The notes under the pieces are model-generated. The model was given only the letters and a program-made list of their open reading frames with translations. It did not search any database and was not told where the DNA came from. Both the position numbers and the translations under genes were made by a program. Below are positions 22,023-33,699 of a DNA stretch of 64,000 nucleotides, in pieces; position 1 is the stretch's first letter; every line of letters begins with the position of its first letter. Source of the DNA: Ignelater luminosus (Eukaryota; Arthropoda; Insecta; Coleoptera; Elateridae). The DNA is taken from the NCBI GenBank assembly GCA_011009095.1, contig VTPC01008549.1:57091-121090 (forward strand), written 5' to 3'.

Positions 22023-25000
22023 TTACAAAAACAAAAATACAAGAAGTCGACCTTACTTACATTTATTAAAACAATAATGATAATAAAAAAATGAGTCAAA
22101 CACACACAAACAAAAATACAAAAACAATAACAAAATAACACTACAAAAGAATATCAATAAGAGGCATAAATTAATTTCTGTTTGGAGAACAGAGTCGATA
22201 AAATAATAAAAAAAAGAAACAAACTATAAGAAAAACAAATTATTACAATAAACAAAGCGAAATGATTCTGTTAGTTAAAATTTTAAAATAAAACACAAAA
22301 GATCAAAATTCAAATATTAATTAACCCGACTAAGGTAAACTTGACCATAAATTGTTAAATATTGACAACTGAACATTACATTTAAGAACAAAGAAATGAT
22401 TGCCAAGTTAGTAATTTTGTTGCAACAATTTATCAAACACCAGCTAAAATTACCTGGGAACGTTCCTGTTACAAATTAGTTAAAAAGTTACTTTGAAAAA
22501 ATTATGATTCAATAAAACAATACGAAACTGATCCTGTCTAAGCAAAGTTTTCGTATAAAATATTTCACAAAGTTCGACGTTCTCCTAGTCTTTAAACATT
22601 AAAATTCATATAATAAAACATAGCAGGTTTTCTTTCTTACTCATACATGAATTCTTTCTTCCAGAAGGTATGTGCAGACTTCTGTTTTCCGACGAAAGGC
22701 AGCTAGATCCAATAATTGAGAAAACTTTAATTTCGAAGAACAACCACTTATTTTACGTTAATCGCAAAAAAAAAACATAAGAACAAAATCCAGGCGTTTA
22801 CACACAATTTTATAAACGAAAATCACTGAGTCTCAAGCACTATTAAAATTTTGCGGAGCTTCCAAAATGTAGTATACACACAGATGCTACACCAACGGGG
22901 CCAAAATGGTTGCGTTCCTACCCTCTACAATTTCTGCTTCCTGAAGGACACCAGCGTAATTATATTTGGGTTATACATTCCCCATAACGAAATTTATAAG
23001 CCTTGCTGTTGGTAAACAAACCACTTTCTTCCGCGACGAATTACGATTTATCCAGTCCGATCTCTTTTTTTTTCTAAGAGGGTCGCTTCACTTAATTTGG
23101 TTTGAATCCAATTAGGGTATGTAGAGGTAAACGTCGAAAATTACCACACGTTGGTTCAAGTCAACAGCTATCCACGTAATGCCTAACCTCTGCGTTTTTG
23201 TTACGCAGTTCGTACTTACGGAAGTGAGGTAACAGATTAAGACATTAATACTCTTTATGCGACAATGGAAAACTTTACTTGTAGATTCGCTAGTTTAAAT
23301 TTGACTTCCCCGAGACTGTGTGACTGCAGTATTGCAACTAATGATTCTGGGAATTTGATGTTGGAAATCAACGAAAGACACGTCTACTGGAGTCTAGGTG
23401 TCGAGACCACAAAAATATTAATTCTTTAAAATAATATTATAACAAACATTCGTTTAATGAAACAATTTAAATATTGCGCGTCAAGAAAACAAATATCCGA
23501 ACGAAATTGAAAAACAGGGGCGGATTTAGTGCGAATTTTAAAATAACATTACAAATTATAAATATTGGTGGTACAATTCCGGGAGTTAGGAATTTTTTGT
23601 AGGAGATTTCCTTTTCTTTAAGGATCTGTTTTTTGATTTTAGATATTTGCAATATTCTCCGAGATATTTGCAAAAAACGAAACCCCCTTTTTTTACGAAT
23701 GTGTTTATAACTTTGCAATTTGTTTGCGCGGGACTTCGAAATGTTTGAAAAGTTTCTAAATGCCATTCCGAATCGAATGACACCTCGATCATAATTTTTG
23801 GTGAAGTCAGACAATAAATAGCCAAAATGGAACTTGTGAACCACACTAGTAAACATTTATTAACATTCAAGATCATACATTTTTTATGACACGTCTTCTT
23901 TTTATCAACATAGTAACTAACTAACGCTTCCCAACCTAAATATATATGTGTATATAAAAGTAACTGGCTGTTGCCAACTATACAACAGTTATCGAGCTGA
24001 GTCGAGCGGTCATGCTCACATTTAAGGCCTACATAGAAGAAAGTTTATGCTTCCGTTTCACTCTCAAACATCGACAACATTTTGTTGACCAAAAGTAGGT
24101 ACACGTTTTCACTAAGCACTAACGAGCAATCCAATTTCCTAAACCCTTATATCTGGGATAATTTAAAAAGTCCTCCATCCTGGGGATACGCTCTACCTCT
24201 ATGCCAGATTCATCTGCTCTACTAGGAAACTTAAAACTACTGCACGCAATTGAATGAATCCTGAAACTCGTAATATGAGTGACTCGTTTGCTGTAGCTTC
24301 CTTTGCACCCCGGAAGCTGTGATACCTTTAGCAGGGACTGGAGATTTGATCGACTTATCGTTTGCATTGCAAGATTTTAAATTTGTAACGTAATAAATAC
24401 AAGTTTGTTGTATTTTGCATTGCTCAATTTGCAAATTTTATAAGATTATTTTCAGTGTTTGTTTTTTTAACTTTAATTATATAAACAATTCATATATTTT
24501 TCACAAAGTACGTTTTATTCTAGATAGAAATTTTCCAAAAAATTGCATTAGAGGCCGAAAATAGATTTTCTGTGTAACATGATAGCAACATGACGAACAA
24601 TTACTTCCTAAATAATGTTGATTTATATAAGTTATCACTGAAAAGCTTAATAGTCAGACAAGCTACCTAACTGCTTTTACATGATAATGTTCCTTTGGAT
24701 CTGTCACTGAATAATTGAATGGAATATACTTCTAACGTTAGAAATTTATAACTTGCGTACGTCACGGTAACTAATGTAACTTTAATTTATTTAAATTACT
24801 ATTGAAATTTAAAAAAGAGTATTTTTAGCAACAAATAATTTGCGTAGGTACACTGAATAAACAGTACTGATCTTTAACTTTTCGAGTTTGAGCACGGCTT
24901 TGTTGAATTGCGCTCGTAGTCAGTTTGTATTCAAAGAGCATACCTATTGCATCTCCGCTAAAGTTACATCAAAGCGATAATTGTTGTTCGGAATGTTTCA

Positions 25001-26911
25001 TTGAAGATATTTCTCTCGATTCCCTTTACTAAACCTGATAGCATAAAACCAATTTAGTGTAATCGACATTCCATCTTTGATCCGTATTTGTACACTAACT
25101 AATTTCTTATGGGTTATATTTCAAGGTCTATCAAACTCTTAACATTTTAGTGTATACAAGCTGCTTATTCAAATTTAGGATTATATTGTTTTAAATAAGA
25201 GAAGGTAGGGCAAAGAAAAGGATACCTTAAGTGAAATTTCACAGTAATGTATAATCTGGTATTTAGTTGGCTGAAAGCTCGAGTTCATGGTTAATCTCTT
25301 ACATGTACAACATCATACCTTTCCTGTTAGTTTCTTCCTTGTTGCTGCGTAATAAATTTATTTAGGAGAGTTAGGGATGAGATTTCCTTATCCCAGGGAA
25401 ACTTCTTTAATAAATTCCGATTTCGGTATAAATTCATTATATGTAGTATAAATAGATATTCGACAGTAAGATATTTCATAAAAAGTCCATATCTATTAAA
25501 ATTTTAAACTAAACGACATATTTACATATTGATGTTTGTTTATTAACTTTTCATTGATTTAATGTTTTTGTTTATGTAAATATTGTTTTTAACTTAATCG
25601 CAAAATTCAACAAGAATTTTCCTGATTTACTTAATTGAACGCTTAATTAATTTCATGGAGTTAGAGCTGCTTCTAAACTGATTTTATTAAAAGTCAAACT
25701 TCCTTACCTAGGGTACTATTTCCCCAAGAATATATTTATTCGCGATTATCGAATTCAAAACATCCCTATAGAACTTTCTACAAAAACAGATATATTACTC
25801 ATTCTGTTTTTAAATTATAGAAACCTAGGGTAGAGAAAATTTGATTTTGTAAGCAAAACAAGATACCCGAGAGTAGAGTACCAAAAGTGACTAACCCAAA
25901 AAAAATTTTTTTTGGTTTAAGCCAAGTTTCTGTCACATTGTAATAAATACTAATACAGCAATAAAAATAATCATAATAGTCTGAATCCTTATGTCAAAAT
26001 AATTAGTCCAGATGAAATGAGTTAAATTAATCACCTTATTAGAATAAAAGTTCCACTTATTATTTTGTTATTGTCACAATTCTGTCTGAACTAATTTCCT
26101 GCGAGTAACATTTCGCAAACCACATTTAATCACATTTCCCTCAATGTCAGGGTTAATGTCAGAATTACAGTTTTCAATTTTCCTTTTATTCTATTGATTC
26201 TCCCTTCATTTCCTCCACAAATAAATGTATAGATTAAAACAGCTTTCTAATTTTTCTTCTAGTGGTATAAAGAGTAAAAAAAAAACGAATTTTTATACAA
26301 AAATAATAACTTTCCGATTTAACATAGGAATTGATTAAAAATTTAATTTATTCAACTAAAATTGCTGTTGGAATCCAATGAACTGATGATGCAGAAATGC
26401 ATTTTTCGTTTTTGAGGGATACAAGCAGCAAGAGCTTTAAACGTTGATGCAGTTGCGTTCACATTACTTACTATTCGGCTAGTTTGAAAACATCAAAACG
26501 CTCCCTCGCTATTGCTGGTTGGTTTTGAAGGTGTACTCCTCGTCTTCTACCACATCAAACGGTACTGGTTTTCTTCATTTATCAACTCTTTTTGCGTCAA
26601 ATAATATTTGCAGTGAGTAAACTATATCTTAATAGTTTTGCAACTAAAGTTTGTTAATGCTGTGAAATATTGACATATCGCTTATTTCCTTATTTGAAAA
26701 GCAAACTATATTATTGAGTAATACGAAAACACACCACGTTTTGTAAAAATTTAAGCAATATTCTTTCTAGAGGTAATACGTAAGTCGATGTTTACAACAT
26801 AATAAAGTAATTGCAATCAGAAGATTAGCAACAGTCTCTAAACTCTTCAAAAAACAATTTGAATGGTTGATACACGCTCTCATTTTAAAAGTGAAATACT
26901 TGACTCACAGT
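22023..26911. other. No recognised gene
   Basis: AT-rich sequence. At 23467-23876 the minus strand is open in two overlapping frames. It contains phrases seen in dispersed insect repeats (for example GTCATTCGATTCGGAATGGC and an ATATCTCGGAGAATATTGC segment), so I read it as a non-coding repeat rather than a gene. Nothing else recognised. Confidence 0.45.
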
Positions 26912-27099
26912 ATATCGCTGGCCTAATTAACAAACCACGTAACTCACATTTCCCACTTTTTACAGGAAGAACAAAAAACTGATTTATTCGACAGTGAATA
27001 GAAAATTATTATTGTTTATTCTTAACAATAAAGTTTAAAGTATTCTGAGATGTATATAGGCCATATTGTTATATAATTAAACATATTAATAATTACAAC

Positions 27100-27198
27100 G
27101 GAGTTACCAGGTTAGAAATAGCTACGTTAAGGAGTTACACGGTATGTGTATAAAAGATACGTGGTTTGAAAAATTTAAATTTGGAGTTAAGTGGTCTG
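27100..27198. repeat. Subterminal TIR-motif array, left end of the 26.9-30.8 kb element
   Basis: Variants of GGAGTTACGTGGTTTG at 27100-27114 (GGAGTTACCAGGTTA), 27131-27144 (GGAGTTACACGGTA), 27158-27169 (ATACGTGGTTTG) and 27183-27198 (GGAGTTAAGTGGTCTG). All are in the same orientation, opposite to the left TIR. Confidence 0.7.
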
Positions 27199-29183
27199 AC
27201 AGTGAGTATAAGGTTTTAAATCAAATACTAGAAATTGGAATAATGAGATAATTACGGTATATTATATTTGGAAACATATAAAAATGTCAAATAAAACAAA
27301 ATGTTAGTAAAAATACATGTAACGATGGTAATTTTGACCTTTTCATGGATTGAAGCAGTCTGTTAAAATGGCAACTCGTCATAAAAAGAGTGGTAGTCCC
27401 TTAGTGTTGTACTTTTCAATTCTTGCAGATGGTTGTACTTTGTTTCCGTTATCTTCAACCTACTGTCGCACAAATTTGGAAAATTTGCTTCACGAAATGC
27501 TTGCATTTTGTCTATAGAATGGCTTAATGATGGTTTTGGATCCTGTCTTTTTCGTCTGGATTTTCTTAAAGCTTCTTCCGATTGTTTTGCGTTATCCTCG
27601 CAAGCAGGTAATAGTTTAAACTCATCTTCAAAATTTAGTTTGTAATACATTTTTCCGTCGTCAGAATACTTCAAACAGCGGATGTCAGTAACTTTGGCGT
27701 CACCTTTCTTCAATCCAGGACGGATCGACTTGTACATTGTGGGGTTTGCATAGTTTTTGAAGAATGCATGTTCTAAATAAGTAACCTTATGATTTCTAGC
27801 ATTTTTGCATATCTCTACATAATCAGCTGGCACATGAACTTCTCTCTGTTTTAGATACCGCTCTATGGTGAAGTGCATAGAGTCGCACTCCATTTTAATG
27901 TGATCTTTTTCCAGATATTTGCTTTCGATACAGATCTGGTACTTAACAGCTAAATGTAACAGGGCATTGCTCAAAATAGATCTTCTGTTTTGATAGTTAC
28001 AGCCGTCACTGACAATTATTATTTTCTTTGCATTGTTGCGAAGCGGTAACTGGGATTGAATAAAATGACTTACAATGCTTGCAAACTCATTTGCAGTAAA
28101 TCCGCCTTTTGTTTCATTCCACAAGTAGCAAAATCCATCCTTTGTCTTTAGATCACACATACAAAGGTTGTGGACCGAAAGTTTCCTCCTGTAATATATG
28201 CCTGAAGCATTTGATTTAGGACACAATAACAGGCTCTGAAGATCCACCGTGTAAACATGCTCTTCATTTTTTTTATCGTTGTCTTTTTCTTGCCTAGAAG
28301 CGGTTTTCTTCTTTGAATGATCCTTGTATTCTTCAGTAGTAATGTGTTTTAGCTCGTATGCTCTACATATATCACATTGATCTTTCTTCGGTCTGTATAA
28401 AGACAAATTCAGATCTTCAAACGTTTTGTGGAATGTACAGGAAGACAGTGGCTTGCATTTTTTTCTTGCACCAATTGTCAGTATAAACCTTGAACAACTG
28501 AGACTTTGACGTCCAACAAGGCTCCAAATAGAGTTTTTAAGAAGATGCCCGACAATAATGTGATTCTACATTTGGCAATGCCAATAAAAACTCTTTTAAT
28601 AAATTTAATCTTTCATTTAAATTCCGTTGTCTTGTAATCTTCTTTGATTGTCTTTTATTTTCAGTTCTCTCGTCGGTTTCGTCTTTTTCTTCCAACTCTA
28701 CATGATCTTCTCTTCCGTCTTCTAACCACTTGTTGACCATCCATTCTCCTATCTCTAAAATTGCCAGTAATGTCTTTTTGCATACTCTGACCTTTGCTGA
28801 ATTATCTACATATAAATAGAATTTAAAAGAAAATTTTCGGCGTGAAGTGTTTTCAATTTTCCTATTCCGAGATCTTTGGGTAAAATTTACATCTGTCATA
28901 GTTTTTATGAAAATCTTTCTTTCCTTCCAGCTCAACTTCCAAAAATCATTGAACATCTTTTGTCTTTCTGTTTCTATCAATGTCTTGCAATGAAAGGTTT
29001 TACCTTTACATTTGCAAGTAACTTCTTTCATCGTTCTCTTAGGCCTACTGACAAATCCCGTGACTTTTCCATCTATAACCTTTCTCCCTTTGTATTCTTT
29101 ACCTTATTCACGTAAGATCTTTGCTTTTTTAACTTCCCAATCATCTTCTGTTACTTGATGTCGTTTTCTTCTTCTGGGTTTCA

Positions 29184-29310
29184 GAATATCTTGACTTATA
29201 TCTTTATCAAGATTTTCAGCTTCTTCAATTGCTTCAACTGGTTCTGTGTTATTAACACTGTTATTTGCTTCTGTTTCTATTGTAATTATATTCAAGTCAT
29301 TTATATCAGC
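29184..29310 (-). repeat. Second copy of an internal acidic duplication
   Basis: Encodes ADINDLNIITIETE through NLDKDISQDI. It parallels 29653-29782, which encodes ADVNDLNNLILLETE through NFDISQDIS, at both protein and DNA level. The two copies lie 340 bp apart in the same gene and in different frames. Confidence 0.7.
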
Positions 29311-29652
29311 AGTTTCTACGTCAATAGTCGTACTGATTTGATGACTGGGTTCTGCCATTTTATTATCCTACAAGTTCTGGTAATTGATTTTTCTCATTGT
29401 AAACTTCAGCTACCACAATTATTTCTTGTCTACTGTTTACCTCTTGACTTAACTCCGTTGCATCATTTGTTCCCTTGTCACATGGTTCTGAGATAAACTC
29501 ATTAGATTTTTCTGCTTGACAGTAAACACTTTCACTTATTAAACTATAATCAAGGTCTGTATGGGTCAGTATGTTACAATCATAATGTAATTCTTTAACA
29601 GCACGAAGTGCTTCAGTATCTGAAGAGTTTAGGTTTATAGGGAGACTTCCAA

Positions 29653-29782
29653 AACTTATATCTTGACTTATATCAAAATTTCCAGCTTCTTTCTTTTCCT
29701 CCACTAATTGTGTGTTATTAACATTTTTGTTATTATTTTCAGTCTCCAATAATATTAAATTATTTAAGTCATTTACATCAGC
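29653..29782 (-). repeat. First copy of the internal acidic duplication
   Basis: See 29184-29310. This copy sits in the 5' open block and is followed by about 85 codons absent after the second copy. Confidence 0.7.
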
Positions 29783-30088
29783 TGTTTGATTTTGAGCTTC
29801 AGATTCAGGAAATATTTGAATTAAGATGCCATTTTCATCAATCATGAACGTGTCTGCTGTAGAAATAATATCATCAACAATGACATCTTCCTTGTCAATC
29901 TTTGAAGGTGAATTAGTACAGTCAGTACAATCTTGGTTCTTGACAGGCGGCAAAAGCAAACATCCACCATTTCCCTTGTCAGATTGTGCAATTATTGCTA
30001 GTTTTAGTATTTTTTTTGTTCTCAAAGACATTTTTGAACTGAAAAGTAACAAAAACGTAATTAGTGGTCAGTTTAATAAAACGAATAC

Positions 30089-30817
30089 AGACCACTTAAC
30101 TCCTGGAATGTCTTTCATTCAAAACCTTTAATTGTAGATAAACCCCGTATCTACCGTTTCATATTGAAATATAACTTCGTAACTTCATAAAGAACAGATT
30201 AGCACACAACGTAACTCCATCTGAGTTTAGCAGAAGTGTACAAAAAATAATGTTTTTCTGCTAGTAAATCCTTATAAAACTTATAAATTACCTGAATTTA
30301 AACTAAACTTAGTAAAGTACAATTTTAATTAAATTATTTTAAAAGTAAACGTTGATAGAAAGAAAACGTGTAACTCCTCAAAAATTGCAAACTAACCTAA
30401 AACTTTGTTTTATTAACAAAACACGTAAATCACGTATCCTTTTCAAACAGGTTAGTTTTCAACTTAACATTTTATATTCATTATAATTTTATGCTAAAAT
30501 AATATTATATTGCATTACCAACCTTCAAACACGTGTCATATAGCCTCCAAACAATAAAAAAATGTTGTAATCACAGATAAATCTAAACACTGCACAGACA
30601 GCACACTTTTGCATTACAACAGGCTGCTCTTGCTAGGAGTTACTTGGTTTGCAATAACGAAATTCCCTGCTAAAAATATACGTGGTTTGTTTTTCCCTTT
30701 TGTTCGATGATTTAAATTTTTTGGAGTTATGAGGTTTGGTGAAGTTGTGCAGGAACCATAAACGAATGCAATAGCATGAAAATCTCAAAATCGTATTTTT
30801 TGGAGTTACGTGGTTTG
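30089..30817. repeat. Subterminal TIR-motif array, right end of the 26.9-30.8 kb element
   Basis: Inverted forms at 30089-30104 (CAGACCACTTAACTCC), 30206-30218 (ACAACGTAACTCC) and 30365-30377 (AACGTGTAACTCC). Direct forms at 30636-30651 (GGAGTTACTTGGTTTG), 30678-30689 (ATACGTGGTTTG), 30723-30738 (GGAGTTATGAGGTTTG) and the terminal 30802-30817. Confidence 0.7.
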
Positions 30818-30939
30818 TTAATTAGGACAACGATATGCTCTTTTTCTCCGAGATGCAATCTTTATCTATTAACATAGAAGAAGAATCCATTAAGGCTGCA
30901 ATGCATACCTAGCAACGATGGGAAAACGGACAGATCAAC

Positions 30940-31660
30940 TTCCAACAGGACTCGCTGGTTTTCTATACAGATGAATCATGTATGGATGGATGACAGACAG
31001 TCCTCGGAATAGACATGTATCTAAAAAACCTATAGGTGCAAAAGACCTTTGCTTTGGAAAAACACACCACGATCTTCCAGACAAAAATCTATACCATCTT
31101 ATCGGTGGCACGCGCAGAAAAAAGGACGTCTACAAAATAAAAGATTGCTATCTGCCCTCAGAGTCAAATGACACTAAAAGCGATTTGCGCAGTTAGAATA
31201 GAAAGTATTCTTATTCAGGAGTGTACAGACAGTTTTAAAAAGCTTTCTATAGCAAAGAAGGTTAACCTTAGCGCATAGCAAGATCTACGGCAACGAGAAG
31301 GCGGATAAACTTGTCAGACTTGGACCCAAGAATATCTTCTTGCAACCAGAACCTTTTGTGGAAATATCAAGGCAACCGATCCTGTTAGCTTGGAGCTTAC
31401 AAAATGCAAAAGGCGAGTTTGCTAGGAAACAATGACTGTCAATAAACAAAATATCATATAATCTGCTTTAACTAATCAGAGCTAAACTGGCTGATGGGCA
31501 AGAGCCGGAGCATTCTATGTTCCTCCATTGAAGTCCACATGGGCCACTGTACTTGAAGAAAACACATGTTGCTTATAGGTGTACAGAAAAAACCGACATG
31601 TCTTAAACGCAGGACTGACGATGAAACATTTTTCCACTTTCTGGGAGAACAGGAAGGTTA
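30940..31660 (+). pseudogene. Non-LTR retrotransposon ORF2 remnant: RNase H and C-terminal region
   Basis: Decayed coding traces in order: VFYTDESCMD (about 30958-30987, the first RNase H motif, usually FTDGS), then IYGNEKADKLVRLGPKNI (about 31282-31335, the G-NEKAD-LA-LG motif), then GHCT and KHMLLIGVQKKPTCLK with TDDETFFHFLG (about 31535-31650). These are the RNase H and the cysteine/histidine-rich tail of insect Jockey/R1/I-type elements. Multiple stops and frame changes are present. The clade cannot be fixed. Confidence 0.65.
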
Positions 31661-31979
31661 TGAGAAGTCGTTATTCTAGTAAGAAATAAGTTAAGCATTG
31701 TCAGGTAGGTTGCAGCAGAGAACATAGCGAAGAGTAGTAAAATAATGTGGGGTTAATCAAAAAAGGTTTACAAAGGCCTATTTGCTAGACTTAAACCTCC
31801 CCGATTACTACTACCACATAAGCTATCGATTTGGCTCAAAAGCATCTGTAACAAGAAAGTTTTCTACAAAAATGTATGATTTTGCAATTAGACGTCCAAG
31901 ACAAATTCTCTATCCCCTATACGACTATCTCTCAGTTTCTAAAATCCGCGGTTGCTATAATGCTGATGGATGACTATAA

Positions 31980-32265
31980 GAAATTCTATCGATTGATTTG
32001 CAGATCCTAGAGAAAGTGTTGCCTAACTTCATTTGGCAGTATCGGTTTTTGGAAGAGTTGGGAGAATTTTCCCTCACACTTTACTTATATGGCCACTGTA
32101 GAACTCCATAGCGCCACGTGGTGTTGCAGGCCTTGCAGACATCAAAGAAAATGGTTATCATGTTCTAATGCTGTAAGTGTTCCAGTTGTACGAGAACGTC
32201 AATACTAGACTGATTTTTCTGGAAACCAACAAGTCGTTATTTTCAAAGTGTCACACAAGTTTGTA
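31980..32265 (-). pseudogene. Non-LTR reverse transcriptase fragment
   Basis: The minus strand gives GFQKNQSSIDVLVQLEHLQH (about 32255-32195), then after a stop ITIFFDVCKACNTTWRYGVL (about 32160-32100). These match the GFR-RSTIDHL and FFD-EKAYDTTWR-G-L blocks of Jockey/R1-type reverse transcriptases, with the central Asp of FFD kept. It is opposite in orientation to the RNase H remnant just to its left, so the two are not one simple copy. Confidence 0.6.
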
Positions 32266-32414
32266 CATTCTGGTAATTAGCTCAAGGTGCTCGTTAGGAA
32301 AACTAGGCGCTAATTACGCGTTTTGTTCTATTGACACTGTTTTGTACAATGAGAATAGTATTAGCTTTTCTCCAAGAATTTGATTTATATGAGTAGAGTC
32401 TTCGCGGTGTTTCA

Positions 32415-32663
32415 GAAGCTGACTCTGCTTCTGTCCTCGGGCGGTTCACCCTGAGAGAGCGGTTTGGTTTATTACTTTGTATTTTTAATTTACTTTTGGG
32501 GCTTAAAGCAGAAACAATAATTGCTAATGTGATTACTAAGCTGGGCACTTGAACCACTGAGCTACCGCCCCAGTAAAGAAAAAAGTAAATTGAAAGTGCA
32601 AGATAATAAACCAAACCGACCTTCTCAGGGCGAACGCCTGAGGACGAAAGCAAAGTCAGCTTT
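32415..32663. mobile_element. Hairpin (foldback/MITE-like) element with a tRNA-like segment in its loop
   Basis: About 65 bases starting GAAGCTGACTCTGCTT pair imperfectly with the reverse complement of 32600-32663 (AAAGCTGACTTTGCTT). Both arms share CTCGGGCGGTTCACCCTGAG-like and CGGTTTGGTTTATTA blocks. In the loop, the minus strand at about 32572-32545 reads GGGGCGGTAGCTCAGTGG, which fits a tRNA D-arm/A-box, then TTCAAGTGCCCAGC. No clear target duplication was found. Confidence 0.6.
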
Positions 32664-33179
32664 TAAAACGTCGCGACAAAATATCGCAACAGAGTGTGGC
32701 AATAGCCCAATTAACACCTCAAATTCAACCTCATCTCTAACATATTGCAATTCTTCCCCATGAGCGTAATTATTACTAATTCTAGTAAAGTGATCCATTG
32801 ACATGTTTGTTGAACAATAGGAGGAGATTCTATGTGCCATAGTTGCCGCCTATTAATAGCACAAATTCTGCTTCACATTTGTTGTTAGAGGTAGACGATA
32901 CATATGTTTAGCATGTTTTATAAATCTGAAAGCAGCATTTCAAAGAACAAAAGAGACTACGTTTTGGTATATGTAAGAAAAGCAGTGGAGAAGGCATACA
33001 TTGATATAATAAAAGTAATGCATACAACTAACTCATATGTCGCATCGCTAGATCACATGACAAAAAGTCGAAAAAATCTGAGACAAGCGTAGGATTAAGA
33101 CAATGCTTTGTAATGACTAATAAATCCGTTGCTGTTTTCTCTGAAATTGGATGATGCCACAAGAAAGACGAAAGAGAAA

Positions 33180-33690
33180 TTAAAAGCAAAATGGCAAATT
33201 GGGCAATGGAACAAATTAAAATGTCAGAGCTAATGTTTGCGGAAAACATGATAGTAGTGAGGACAACGGAGAAAGACAAAATGACGAAGGCGATGGTAAC
33301 AGTAGCAAGAACTAAAATGCACAGAGTCAGCGTGGACAGCATTAGTCAAAAGCATAGTAGCACCTGCTTTAGTATATGCAAGCAAATTGACTCTCACTGA
33401 AAAAAATAAAAATTGACTAAAAGTAATAGAAATGAAATTCCCGCAATGCTAAAAAGACAAACGAAAAGACAGAATTATAAAAAAGGCGCTTAGAACCCAA
33501 AGAGTGAAATCCACAAATTAAATAATTAGTTAGAAGCAATTAGTATGATTGAGACATTTGCAGAGAATGCCAGAAAGCAGTCCAACCAAGAAAGTGTTTA
33601 AAGCAAGAGCCCAAGAAAAAGATAAGAAAGGAAGACCACAAAGACTTGGATGGTAAGAGGTGCAGCACAGCGGAAGATATAGCATATGTT
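33180..33690 (+). pseudogene. Non-LTR retrotransposon 3' coding remnant
   Basis: SELMFAENMIVVRTTEKDKM (33220-33280) aligns with the reverse-transcriptase FADD motif and following helix, with the second Asp changed to Asn (FAEN). Further on, EMKFPQC, KRKDRI, LRHLQRMPE and KKGRPQRLGW (33430-33660) match the EMKFLR, KRDRIRN, RW-GHV-RM and RGRPR--W signature at the C-terminus of insect endonuclease-reverse transcriptases. Stops are present throughout. Confidence 0.6.
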
Positions 33691-33699
33691 GCTGTAACT

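Larger units (their letters stand above)
27363..30031 (-). pseudogene. DDE-like transposase-candidate gene, three or more lesions
   Basis: Four blocks in order. (1) 30031-29363, starting MSLRTKKILKLAI, a Ser/Asp/Glu-rich N-terminal region. (2) 29358-29104, partly a duplicate of block 1, ending in a basic stretch and an in-frame stop. (3) 29031-28537 in the same frame, with a zinc-binding-like CKCKGKTFHC, NDFWKLSWKERK, RVCKKTLLAILEIGEW and LPNVESHYCRASS, then a stop. (4) After a frameshift near 28445, 347 codons (28406-27363) with RPKKDQCDIC, VYTVDLQSLLLCPK (D55), IIIVSDGCNYQNRR (D134), EKDHIKMECDSMHFTIE (H169, E173, D175) and a Lys/Arg-rich tail. The order D, D-G/N-C-x-x-QN, H-x(3)-E-x-D suggests an RNase H-like DDE nuclease; this is inference. 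The family recurs in arthropods as uncharacterised proteins. Confidence 0.7.
26912..30836 (-). mobile_element. Candidate unclassified DNA transposon with TTAA-centred TIRs and subterminal arrays
   Basis: The ends share a perfect 24-bp inverted repeat (26922-26945 and 30803-30826). Its inner part is CAAACCACGTAACTC. TTAA lies inside it at 26927-26930 and 30818-30821. Similarity continues outward for about ten more bases (ATATCG, then 2 mismatches) to 26912 and 30836. Boundaries are therefore either 26931-30817 with a TTAA target duplication, or the full 3.9 kb. The gene inside is on the minus strand, and copies of GGAGTTACGTGGTTTG are scattered near both ends. I cannot assign a superfamily. 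TTAA targeting would suggest comparison with Sola3, Kolobok and piggyBac. Confidence 0.75.

Noticed and set aside
23467-23876. Two overlapping minus-strand ORFs (129 and 96 codons)
   Set aside because: Two frames open over the same low-complexity DNA. The sequence looks like a dispersed non-coding repeat, and neither protein has a recognisable motif.
32545-32575. tRNA gene on the minus strand
   Set aside because: Only a D-arm/A-box-like stretch is present; no anticodon arm, T-arm or acceptor pairing could be built.
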